This document shows, one piece after another, positions 57,711 through 64,000 of a stretch of 64,000 bases of DNA; the first letter of the stretch is position 1, and every line of letters begins with the position of its first letter. Under the pieces are notes generated by a model, which made no database searches, was not told where the DNA came from, and saw only the letters and a list, made by a program, of their open reading frames with translations. Origin of the DNA: Alloalcanivorax profundimaris (GTDB taxonomy: Bacteria > Pseudomonadota > Gammaproteobacteria > Pseudomonadales > Alcanivoracaceae); NCBI RefSeq assembly GCF_015265435.1, contig NZ_JABJWH010000004.1, forward strand, positions 1 to 64,000, in the 5' to 3' direction. The translations under genes and the position numbers were made by a program.

Positions 57711-57730
57711 CAAAGCAGGGAGCGTGCCAA
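57711..57730 (-). promoter_or_regulatory. Sigma-54 promoter of the TorF-type gene
   Basis: The minus strand reads TTGGCACGCTCCCTGCTTTG, with GG (-24) and GC (-12) separated by exactly ten bases and TGGCACG fully matching consensus. Transcription should start near 57703, giving a leader of about 70 bases that contains a GTGCGC-TCCTG-GCGCAC hairpin. Confidence 0.82.
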
Positions 57731-57815
57731 AAATAAAAAACGGTTAGGAATCAGGGGTTTGAGAGGGGGAGGGGAAAATCGGAAAGGTAAAATAACGAAA
57801 AGCGGGAAGGGCGGA

Positions 57816-57832
57816 TGCGTCGTTTTGGTGCG
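57816..57832. promoter_or_regulatory. NtrC-like enhancer box 1
   Basis: The minus strand reads CGCACCAAAACGACGCA, 13 of 17 matches to TGCACCAAAATGGTGCA. It lies about 115-130 bases upstream of the sigma-54 start site. Confidence 0.55.
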
Positions 57833-57833
57833 A

Positions 57834-57850
57834 TGCACCGAAATGGGGCC
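57834..57850. promoter_or_regulatory. NtrC-like enhancer box 2
   Basis: TGCACCGAAATGGGGCC matches 14 of 17 positions of TGCACCAAAATGGTGCA. Paired with the adjacent box it fits an NtrC enhancer for the sigma-54 promoter. Confidence 0.6.
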
Positions 57851-57880
57851 GCGCGGCGGTGCTTTACGGCGCCGCCGCGC
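57851..57880 (-). terminator. Hairpin after the lipoprotein gene
   Basis: A 12-bp GC stem (57851-57862 with 57869-57880, one wobble pair) lies just past the stop of the lipoprotein gene on the minus strand. There is no T run, so it is a weak terminator candidate. Confidence 0.4.
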
Positions 57881-57887
57881 GCCGGAC

Positions 57888-58367
57888 TCAGTCCGGGCAG
57901 TGCCAGTCCACCGGCACGGCATCGGCGCGCACGCCATCCTCGCCGCGGATCTCCAGCCCGCAGTTGCCGGTATCGGTGCGGGTGAAGTGGGCCCGGTAGC
58001 GCTCCCCGGGGCGGGCGTCGAACTGGGCCGCCACCCGGCAGCGGTCGCGGCCGCCGGCGGCGCGGGCCTCGTTGTACACCAGGCCTACCCGGGCGCGCTC
58101 CGAGGCGGCCACGGACACGGTCACCTCCTCGCCTTTCTTCATGGTCTGGAACAGTTTGTCGAAGGCGTTGGTTTCCCAGGGCTTCACCGCCAGGGCCATT
58201 TGCGTGTCCTTGAAGCCCTTGCCGGGCACGCACACCGCCGGCTGGGCCGAGGCGTCGCCGGTGAAGGTGACGGTGGCGGTGTCGGCGCCGGCCGGTTCCT
58301 GGTAGCTGAACATCTGGCAGCCGGTGAGCAGCGCCAGTGGCAAAAGAGCGGTGGTTATTCTGATCAT
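57888..58367 (-). CDS. Small lipoprotein of unknown function
   Basis: A 159-residue lipoprotein with lipobox LLTGC (Cys17). The mature part has an Ig-like or lipocalin-like beta pattern, several cysteines (AVCVPG, RDRCRVAA, TGNCGLEI, DWHC) that may pair, and no recognised domain. The frame extends to 58442 across a 21-bp direct repeat, but ATG 58367 with AGGAGG-like sequence upstream gives the signal peptide. It is a single gene between the NtrC region and the M14-like gene. Confidence 0.75.
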   Translation of the reverse strand: MIRITTALLPLALLTGCQMFSYQEPAGADTATVTFTGDASAQPAVCVPGKGFKDTQMALAVKPWETNAFDKLFQTMKKGEEVTVSVAASERARVGLVYNEARAAGGRDRCRVAAQFDARPGERYRAHFTRTDTGNCGLEIRGEDGVRADAVPVDWHCPD

Positions 58368-58411
58368 GGTGGTCCTCCTGAACAATTGAAACGAGTGTAC
58401 GGATGCAAGAG

Positions 58412-58454
58412 GAGGGCCACCAGCGGGTTTATCGAGGGCCACCAGCGGGTTTAT
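58412..58454. repeat. 21-bp tandem repeat
   Basis: GAGGGCCACCAGCGGGTTTAT occurs at 58412-58432 and 58434-58454 with a one-base spacer. It lies in the gap between the lipoprotein start and the end of the M14-like gene. It is probably a slippage product. No other copies are seen in the window. Confidence 0.85.
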
Positions 58455-58466
58455 GTGACGCGGCGT

Positions 58467-59516
58467 TCAGTCTTCGCTGCCGCCGAACCAGTGGCGCACC
58501 GCGTCCCGGGCCAGGGCGCGGCGGCGCTCGCCGGTGGGCAGCCAGTTGCCGGCGTTGCCGGCCAGGGCCATGAGCACGTCGAACAGCGGCAGGTGCTGGC
58601 GCAGCACCCGGTGATGGCGATGGCCGATGATGGGATTGAAGTAACCGAAGAAATCCAGCATCTGGCGCGGATTCTTGCGCACCCACAGCCAGGAGCCCAT
58701 TTCCAGGGTGAACGGCAGGAACAGACGGTCCGGGTGGCGCTCCCGGGCATCGTCGTACAGGTAATCCCACAGGTCGCCGTGGGTGGTGTAGTTAAGCGAC
58801 TGCGGCTCGATCAGATACGGGTGGTGATGCGGGTAGGTGCTTTCCAGCACCTGCTTGAGGCGGTACACCTCCGCCAGATGGGCGATGGGCCGGTGGGTGC
58901 GCGCATAGGAGCACCAGATGCGGTCGCGCCGGCCAAAGCCGCTGTGGCAGTCCAGGCTCAGTGACACCGGCGCGTTCATCAGCTTGTCGTGTACCACTTC
59001 CACCAGGGCCTGCGCCTCGGCCTCCATGGGGTCGCCGGCGCGGCCCCGGTACCAGGGCAGGTGGCGGCTGAGCCGCTGGCCGCCGACCAGGAAGGAGACC
59101 TTGCCGTCGGCGTCCACCGGTGCGTTGCGCATCAGGTCCACGCCGTTGGGGTTGCTGCGGGTGCGCCGCCAGATACCGCCGGGATTGACCATGGGCATGA
59201 ACACCAGGCGCACGCTTTCCAGCCGCCGGTGCAGATGGTCGTCCCATTGCAGGCGGTGGATCAGGCTGTGCAGCAGCGACAGGATCACCTGGGTGCCGAT
59301 GCGTTCCACGCCGTGCACGCCGCCGAAGAACCCCATCACCGGCGCGCCCGGCGAGCGGCTGCCCATTTCGATCACGCGCACCGGCAGCGCCAGGTCGCCC
59401 TGGGGCACGCGCAGCACCTCGCTGACCCGCAGGTGCCGCTCGCCCAGACGGATCAGGCTGTCCAGGTGCAGCAGCTCGGGCAGGTGCCGTTGTAGGAGAT
59501 AGAGACGTTCTTCCAT
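58467..59516 (-). CDS. M14-type zinc carboxypeptidase / aspartoacylase-like hydrolase
   Basis: A 349-residue cytoplasmic zinc hydrolase. Zinc ligands are in FFGGVHGVERIGTQ (HxxE, about residues 69-72) and SLDCHSGFGRRDR (His), with MPMVNPGGIWRRTRSNPNGVDLMRN carrying the substrate-binding Arg/Asn segment and a C-terminal Glu in LPFTLEMGSWLWV. Relatives cleave C-terminal residues or N-acyl amino acids; the substrate is unknown. It is divergent from the papain-like gene. A Pho box and a TACACT -10 lie just upstream, so phosphate control is likely. Confidence 0.85.
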   Translation of the reverse strand: MEERLYLLQRHLPELLHLDSLIRLGERHLRVSEVLRVPQGDLALPVRVIEMGSRSPGAPVMGFFGGVHGVERIGTQVILSLLHSLIHRLQWDDHLHRRLESVRLVFMPMVNPGGIWRRTRSNPNGVDLMRNAPVDADGKVSFLVGGQRLSRHLPWYRGRAGDPMEAEAQALVEVVHDKLMNAPVSLSLDCHSGFGRRDRIWCSYARTHRPIAHLAEVYRLKQVLESTYPHHHPYLIEPQSLNYTTHGDLWDYLYDDARERHPDRLFLPFTLEMGSWLWVRKNPRQMLDFFGYFNPIIGHRHHRVLRQHLPLFDVLMALAGNAGNWLPTGERRRALARDAVRHWFGGSED

Positions 59517-59557
59517 TGAGGGGACCGCGATCGTTGCCGGCAGTGTAGCCCGGCGGT

Positions 59558-59575
59558 GTCACGGTTTTATGACAG
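59558..59575 (-). promoter_or_regulatory. Pho box of the M14-type gene
   Basis: The minus strand reads CTGTCATAAAACCGTGAC, matching 16 of 18 positions of the E. coli PhoB consensus. A -10-like TACACT (59547-59542) follows after ten bases, the standard Pho promoter layout. Confidence 0.72.
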
Positions 59576-59605
59576 TGGTTTCATGGCGCTCCGCCGGCGG
59601 CGTCC

Positions 59606-59645
59606 GTGTCACGCAAGCGTGACCAAATTGTCAGGGTGCTGTCAT
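59606..59645 (+). promoter_or_regulatory. Four-unit Pho-box array of the papain-like gene
   Basis: Seven-base units GTGTCAC, GCGTGAC, TTGTCAG and CTGTCAT start at 59606, 59617, 59628 and 59639, an exact 11-bp period as in multi-box PhoB promoters. The last unit is a perfect half box. The -10 is not obvious. Confidence 0.68.
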
Positions 59646-59683
59646 GGCGGGCGCCCACTCTGCACAACGAGCCTCGGTCTTTG

Positions 59684-60394
59684 ATGGGTAGCCTCGTGAT
59701 CCCGGATTCCGCTCCGTCCGTTCCGACTCCGCAAACCGGCGACATCCTGTTGTTCGCCGGGCGTGGCCTGGTCAGCAGCACCATCCGTTTGTTCACCCGC
59801 AGCCGCTGGAGCCACATCGGCATGGTGGTGTGCCTGCCCGGCGACGACCGGCCCCTGGTGCTGGAAGCGGTGGGCGCCAGCGAATCCGCCGACCTGCATC
59901 TGGGCCGGCCGGTGGCCGGCGTGGCCCTGGTGCCGCTGGCGGACAAGCTGCGCGATTACCCCGGCGACGTGGTGCTGCGCCGCCGCGAGGGCGCGCCCCT
60001 TTGTCCCCGCCGCCAACGGCTGGTGGCGCGCCTGGTGCGCCGGTTGCTGCACCGGCCCTACAAGAACTTCGTGTTGTGCAACGCCCTGGATCTGCTCAGC
60101 GGCTTCACCCGGCCGCCGGACCGGCGTGGCTGGTTCTGCTCCGAGCTGGTGGCGGAGATGTACCGGCGGCTGGGCTGGCTGCCCCGGGACATTCGCGTGG
60201 CCGGCTTCGTGCCCGGCGACTTCGATTCGCCGCGCCTGGCGCTGCGCGAGGGCGCCCTGGGCGAGCCCCGGGTGCTCAAGGCCTGGAAGGGCGCTACAGC
60301 CAGCGACGCACCCGTTGCCGATAGGCTTGCCACTCGGGGCCGAAACGGCGCGCGTGAAACGCCTCTTCCGCCGCGATCACGTGGCTATGCATGA
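59684..60394 (+). CDS. YiiX/YebB-type permuted papain-like (NlpC/P60) hydrolase
   Basis: A 236-residue protein of the circularly permuted NlpC/P60 group, possible amidases or lipid-linked hydrolases. The likely His is in RSRWSHIGMVVCL and the Cys in RRGWFCSELVAEMYRRLG, with GDILLFAGRGLVSSTIRLF at the start. The frame opens at GTG 59606, but that lies in the Pho-box array, so ATG 59684 is preferred. The C-terminal 33 codons overlap the convergent ICMT gene. The tail after KAWKGA looks non-conserved. Confidence 0.83.
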   Translation: MGSLVIPDSAPSVPTPQTGDILLFAGRGLVSSTIRLFTRSRWSHIGMVVCLPGDDRPLVLEAVGASESADLHLGRPVAGVALVPLADKLRDYPGDVVLRRREGAPLCPRRQRLVARLVRRLLHRPYKNFVLCNALDLLSGFTRPPDRRGWFCSELVAEMYRRLGWLPRDIRVAGFVPGDFDSPRLALREGALGEPRVLKAWKGATASDAPVADRLATRGRNGARETPLPPRSRGYA

Positions 60395-60767
60395 CCCACG
60401 CCACCAGCCCCAGGGTGAGCAGCATGCCGGGGCTGGCCAGGCTCAGGGCGCAGGCCAGGTGCAGCAGCGCGAAGGCCAGGTAGATGGGATTGCGGCTGAA
60501 CCGGAACACGCCATTGGTGACCAGCACCCGCGCCGCCCGATGGGGCATGGCGGTGGTGCGGTGGGCGGCCAGCTGCAGCAGGGCGGCCAGCACCAGCGCC
60601 ACGCCGGCCAGGGCCAGCACCGCCGCCAGTGCCTCGCGGCCGGGCAAGGCGGGCAGGGTCCAGCCCAGGGCCTGGTCCAGGCCGTAGCCGATCAGCAGGC
60701 CGCCGAGATGCAGCAGGGGCGGCGGCATGCGGACCTCGGGATGGTCCGGTAACGGATCGTCGGACAT
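60294..60767 (-). CDS. ICMT/PEMT-type membrane methyltransferase
   Basis: A 157-residue isoprenylcysteine carboxyl methyltransferase-like protein. About four helices; the cofactor-binding signature is TNGVFRFSRNPIYLAFALLHLA plus the C-terminal EEAFHARRFGPEWQAYRQRVRRWL. The bacterial substrates of this family are mostly unknown (small membrane-soluble molecules). It overlaps the convergent papain-like gene by 101 bases. The conserved C-terminal signature lies in the overlap, so this gene is the better supported frame there. Confidence 0.85.
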   Translation of the reverse strand: MSDDPLPDHPEVRMPPPLLHLGGLLIGYGLDQALGWTLPALPGREALAAVLALAGVALVLAALLQLAAHRTTAMPHRAARVLVTNGVFRFSRNPIYLAFALLHLACALSLASPGMLLTLGLVAWVMHSHVIAAEEAFHARRFGPEWQAYRQRVRRWL

Positions 60768-60783
60768 GCTCGAACTCGCTTCG

Positions 60784-60812
60784 TTGTCAGTGATGAAAAG
60801 CTGGGTTATGGT
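60784..60812 (+). promoter_or_regulatory. Sigma-70 promoter of the PIN-PhoH gene
   Basis: TTGTCA (60784-60789), a 17-base spacer and TATGGT (60807-60812). It lies about 190 bases before the gene. The leader contains CCCGTTATTGCGGG and GATCGCGATC palindromes. Confidence 0.5.
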
Positions 60813-61003
60813 AATTCACATCCCGTTATTGCGGGAGGGATCGCGATCCAAACCGAGCTTGACCAGCCACCGCCGGTAAGCCAAACCACGGCGGCAGAGG
60901 CCTGCGTCGCTCTCGCGATCCCCCGCCGCAAGCAGGCTCGCGGAACGACGTTCGCCCCGGTCGCCCAACCGCACCAACAGGTGCAGACCAACAGGGGAAA
61001 CGC

Positions 61004-62449
61004 ATGGAAAAGCGCGCGGCCACTTTGCATTCCGTCTCCGCAGCATCCAACTCCCACCACGGCCAACCCGACGCCACGCCGAAAACCTACGTCCTCGACA
61101 CCAATGTGCTGATCCACGATCCCAACTCGCTGCTCAATTTCGAAGAGCATCGCGTGGCGATCCCGATGACCGTTCTGGAGGAACTGGACCGTCTGAAAAC
61201 CGGCAAATCCCACACCGCCTCGGACTGCCGCGCGGCGATCCGCCAGATCGACCGGGTGCTGGGGGCGGCGACCCCGGCGGAAGTGGAAGCGGGTATCCCC
61301 ATCAATCGGGGGCAGTCCGACCAGGGTACCCTCACGGTGCTGATGCCGCGCCCCGCCTCCGGCGGCTCGGCGCTCCCCGAACACCTCAACGACAACCGCA
61401 TCATCAACGACGTCATGGCCATGAAAATGGCCGACCCGGACAGCCGCTACGTGCTGGTCACCAAGGACATCAACATGCGCCTCAAGGCGCGCGCCTGCGG
61501 CATCGAGGCGGAGGACTACCACAACGACCAGCTGGTCTCGGACATCAAGCAGCTCACCCGGGGCTATTTCGAGGTGCCCGGCTCGTTCTGGGACAAGGTC
61601 ACCGAGGTGGAAACCGAACAGGTGGGCGCGGAAACCCTGCACCGCCTGCCCCATGGCCTGGTGGTGGGCGATATTCTTGGCGAGGAGGTCTACCCCAACC
61701 AGTTCATTCTCGACGAGCAGGGGTTCGTGGGCCGCATCCTCAGCGTCGAAGCGGGCGTGGTGACGCTGCGTCATCACAAGGCGGAAACCCTGCTCGACCA
61801 GGAAGCCTGGGGGCTCAAGCCGATGAACATCCAGCAGGCGGTGGCGCTGCAGTTGCTGCTCGACCCGGACATCCATCTGGTCACGCTCACCGGCGCCGCC
61901 GGCTCCGGCAAGACCATCCTGGCCCTGGCGGCGGCCATCGAGATGACCGTGGAGCAGAAGCGCTTTAACAAGATCATCGCCACCCGTTCCACGCCGCCCC
62001 TGGCCGAGGACCACGGCTTCCTGCCCGGCACCGAGGAAGAGAAGATGGACCCCTGGCTGGGCGCCATCAACGACAACATCGAGGCGCTGCACCTCAACGA
62101 CGAGAACCCCTCCGGCAGCATTCAGTACGTCAAGGAAAAGGCCAACATCCAGTTCAAGGCGCTTAACTACATCCGCGGCCGCAGCTTCCAGAAATCCCTG
62201 ATCCTGATCGATGAAAGCCAGAACCTGACGCCCCATCAGATGAAGGCGATCATCACCCGGGCCGGGGAGGGCTCCAAGGTGGTGTGCCTGGGCAACCTGG
62301 CGCAGATCGACACGCCTTACCTGTCGCCGATCAGCTCCGGGCTCACCTATATGACCGAGCGCTTCAAGAGCTTCGTGCACGGTGGGTCGGTGCAGTTGAT
62401 GGGCGTACCCCGGTCGTTGCTGGCGGAGTATGCGGAGACCTGGTTGTAG
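61004..62449 (+). CDS. PIN-PhoH fusion ATPase/RNase (PhoH2-like)
   Basis: A 481-residue protein: N-terminal PIN domain (about 27-150: TYVLDTNVLIHDPNSLLNFEEH, the acidic Asp31 and EELDRLK) and C-terminal PhoH ATPase (about 255-480) with LTGAAGSGKTILALAAAIE, TRSTPPLAEDHGFLPGTEEEKMDPWLGAI, LILIDESQNLTPHQMKAIITRAG and VCLGNLAQIDTPYL. PhoH2 proteins unwind and cleave RNA. A second, shorter PhoH is at 45497. It is a single gene with its own promoter. Confidence 0.94.
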   Translation: MEKRAATLHSVSAASNSHHGQPDATPKTYVLDTNVLIHDPNSLLNFEEHRVAIPMTVLEELDRLKTGKSHTASDCRAAIRQIDRVLGAATPAEVEAGIPINRGQSDQGTLTVLMPRPASGGSALPEHLNDNRIINDVMAMKMADPDSRYVLVTKDINMRLKARACGIEAEDYHNDQLVSDIKQLTRGYFEVPGSFWDKVTEVETEQVGAETLHRLPHGLVVGDILGEEVYPNQFILDEQGFVGRILSVEAGVVTLRHHKAETLLDQEAWGLKPMNIQQAVALQLLLDPDIHLVTLTGAAGSGKTILALAAAIEMTVEQKRFNKIIATRSTPPLAEDHGFLPGTEEEKMDPWLGAINDNIEALHLNDENPSGSIQYVKEKANIQFKALNYIRGRSFQKSLILIDESQNLTPHQMKAIITRAGEGSKVVCLGNLAQIDTPYLSPISSGLTYMTERFKSFVHGGSVQLMGVPRSLLAEYAETWL

Positions 62450-62572
62450 GCGGTCGCTGGCGGAAGGCGCCTTTCTTAGGGAGGGCGCCGTATCGCGACT
62501 GAAGTCGCTCCTACCGCGATTCCCTATCGACGGAGCCGCGTCCCCGATGGAGCCACCAGGGTGGCGTGCCGA
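62450..62572. repeat. Gap with REP unit and GGCGCC hairpin
   Basis: A single REP unit TATCGCGACTGAAGTCGCTC plus CTAC lies at 62491-62514. It is preceded by a GGCGCC...GGCGCC hairpin (62466-62489) after the PIN-PhoH gene and followed by an ACGGAGCCGCG sequence like the flank of the 109-bp elements. I see no gene. Confidence 0.6.
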
Positions 62573-63583
62573 TTACTCTCCCAGGGCGGTTTTGAGGACG
62601 TCGAGGCAGGCGTCGCTGGTGTAGAAGTCGCCCACCGCGTCGTCGATCACCCCGGCCAGCAGATCACGCTCGTAGAGAACCGCGGCGCCGGCGGCCAGGG
62701 CCGGCGCCAGCGCCTTGGCGCGTTGCTTGGGCGTGGTGCCCATGGCCTTGAGCAGGGCCGGCAGATCCTTGTCCAGCAGCGCCGTCACGGCGGCATGGAG
62801 GCCGGCGTTCACCAGGGCACGGCTGTATTCGAGGCGGGCGCCCTGGTCGGCGATCACCGCCGCGTGGGGCACGCTGTCGGCCACCACGCCCTCGGGCAGG
62901 CGCTGGATCAAATCCGCCGGCCGCATCGGCGCGATCCGCCGGTAACCGTCCCGGGCCAGCTCGGCGATGCGTTCATCGGTGAGTTGCCGGTTGAGCCACT
63001 GCTCGCCGGTCTTAAGGGTGGCCCGGGTATTGTGGCGCAGGTAGTCGCGGATGGTTTCCTCCAGGCCGCCCATGGCCCGGCCCACGCTTTTGCGGCCCAG
63101 TTTCATCATGCTGCTCACCCCGGGCAGCTTGGCCAGGGCGTTTTCCTCGAGCAGGAAATTCTTGATGCCGGTGTAGAGCATCTCGCTGACCATGTCGCTG
63201 ACCAGCGGATGGTTCAGGCAGGCATGGATGGCGCGCTCGCGAAGTTCGCGCAGGCGCAGGGCCTGGGCCAGGATCGCCTCGAAATGCTCCTCCTCGAGCA
63301 GTTCGCCCACGGTGGTGGGCTGCTGGCTGGCGCGCTCCAGTACCGCCTCGGACACCTGAATCACCACCGGCTCCAGCCCCTGCACGGTATCGACCCGGGC
63401 CAGCCAGTCGTCCACCACGGCGGCCAGGGCGTCGGCGTCCACCAGGGCGCCCACCGGCGTCTTGCCGAGCCGTTTCACGCCGGCGTCCAACTGGCTTTGC
63501 CAGTAGCTTTTTTCCTGGAGACGTTGGCGGGCGTGGTCCACATGGGCCTGGCGCAGGGCGCCGGCCAGATCGGCTGCGTTCAT
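62573..63583 (-). CDS. Conserved protein of unknown function, all-alpha
   Basis: A 336-residue soluble, helix-rich protein without signal peptide or membrane segments. Notable stretches are LARVDTVQGLEPVVIQVSEAVLERA, HACLNHPLVSDMVSEMLYTGIKNFLLEENALAKLPGVSSMMKLGRKSVGRAMGG and GDFYTSDACLDVLKTAL. I do not recognise a domain. The central part has a possible amphipathic membrane-associated character. It lies between the PIN-PhoH gene and glpE, convergent to the former and co-oriented with the latter. Confidence 0.72.
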   Translation of the reverse strand: MNAADLAGALRQAHVDHARQRLQEKSYWQSQLDAGVKRLGKTPVGALVDADALAAVVDDWLARVDTVQGLEPVVIQVSEAVLERASQQPTTVGELLEEEHFEAILAQALRLRELRERAIHACLNHPLVSDMVSEMLYTGIKNFLLEENALAKLPGVSSMMKLGRKSVGRAMGGLEETIRDYLRHNTRATLKTGEQWLNRQLTDERIAELARDGYRRIAPMRPADLIQRLPEGVVADSVPHAAVIADQGARLEYSRALVNAGLHAAVTALLDKDLPALLKAMGTTPKQRAKALAPALAAGAAVLYERDLLAGVIDDAVGDFYTSDACLDVLKTALGE

Positions 63584-63689
63584 CGGCTTCCTCGTTCCGG
63601 TTCTTCAGGGTGGCCCATGATGGGCCACAACGGCGGCGGGCCGTGCAGCCATCCGGACGACGGTGCCCGGCGCTGGCGCCAGCCCGGCG

Positions 63690-64000
63690 TCAGTGGTCGT
63701 CGTCGACCTGGTCCGGGTAGGCCTGGCGCCAATACTCAAAGCCGCCGTCCAGGCTGACCACGGCATCGAAGCCCTGCTCGGCCAGGTAGTCGCTGGCGCC
63801 CTGGCTGGAGTGGCCGTGGTAGCAGTACACCACCAGCGGGCGCTGGCGGTCGGTGTCGGCGAGAAATTGTTCCAGGTTGGCCTGGTTGAGCGGCACGGCG
63901 CCGGGAATACGCGCCTGCTCGTGGCTACCCGGGTCGCGCACGTCCACGAACAGAGCGTCGCCTGCGCGCAGTCGTTCCAGGCCCTGTTCCGGGCTGATCC
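63690..64000 (-). CDS. glpE: Thiosulfate sulfurtransferase GlpE (5' end outside window)
   Basis: A single-domain rhodanese, cut by the window edge. Reading from the edge the protein shows ISPEQGLERL, FVDVRDPGSHEQARIPGAVPL, the active-site loop VVYCYHGHSSQGASDYL (Cys followed by YHGHSS, the GlpE type) and FEYWRQAYPDQV. About 102 residues are visible of the usual about 107. It transfers sulfane sulfur to cyanide or thioredoxin. It is 106 bases upstream of the unknown helical gene. Confidence 0.92.
   Translation of the reverse strand, partial: ISPEQGLERLRAGDALFVDVRDPGSHEQARIPGAVPLNQANLEQFLADTDRQRPLVVYCYHGHSSQGASDYLAEQGFDAVVSLDGGFEYWRQAYPDQVDDDH

Overview
The window is a G+C-rich (roughly two thirds G+C) chromosomal segment of a gammaproteobacterium. 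Conserved gene neighbourhoods (leuS-lptE-holA, nadD-rsfS-rlmH-mrdA-rodA-mltB-rlpA-dacA, lipB-lipA, phoH-ybeY-corC-lnt), a PPi-type phosphofructokinase, an oleate hydratase and a sulfide-oxidation cluster suggest a marine or hydrocarbon-associated Pseudomonadales/Oceanospirillales organism. Something close to Alcanivorax is my inference from gene content and order, not a database result. I see no rRNA, tRNA, CRISPR array or prophage.

Layout. 1-7.2 kb: the tail of an IS3-type transposase, a TauE/SafE transporter, PPi-phosphofructokinase, a small membrane protein, formamidase with FmdB, a MaoC-type hydratase, then mpl and ubiX (peptidoglycan recycling and flavin prenylation). 7.4-18.1 kb: iron acquisition, with an ExbB-ExbD-ExbD-TonB operon behind a Fur-like box, an NlpE-like lipoprotein, a 30-residue membrane peptide, a GST, and a FecI/FecR pair behind a perfect Fur box, followed by an oleate hydratase and a siderophore receptor. 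18.1-37.4 kb: a long minus-strand cell-envelope and housekeeping block (dacB, lipA, lipB, ybeD, dat, dacA, rlpA, mltB, rodA, mrdA, rlmH, rsfS, nadD, proA, a methyltransferase, holA, lptE, leuS). 37.4-42.4 kb: an ElyC/SanA-type protein, then SulP transporter, DUF442-SQR fusion and persulfide dioxygenase (sulfide oxidation). 42.5-46.5 kb: lnt, corC, ybeY, phoH. 46.6-54.2 kb: a sulfate ABC transporter split into cysW-cysA and sbp-cysT by a plus-strand lipoprotein/ECF sigma/anti-sigma island. 54.3-64 kb: miaB, Sco1 and PCuAC copper chaperones, a TorF-type outer membrane protein with a sigma-54 promoter and NtrC-like boxes, a lipoprotein, two divergent hydrolase genes sharing a Pho-box region, an ICMT-like methyltransferase, a PIN-PhoH protein, an unknown protein and glpE (cut by the window edge).

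Regulatory logic readable in the DNA: Fur-like boxes at both iron operons, identical-architecture promoters at both halves of the split sulfate transporter, a sigma-54/NtrC arrangement before the TorF-type gene, and 11-bp-periodic Pho boxes between the divergent hydrolases.

The least explained structures are two families of intergenic palindromes. One is a 109-bp element (7294-7402 and 15428-15536) whose 28-bp arms differ between copies but pair within each copy. The other is an AT-rich heptad-like inverted repeat (4571-4720 and 52148-52309) that also covaries, the second copy lying at one border of the island that splits the sulfate genes. REP-type GTAGGAGCG elements are scattered in several gaps.
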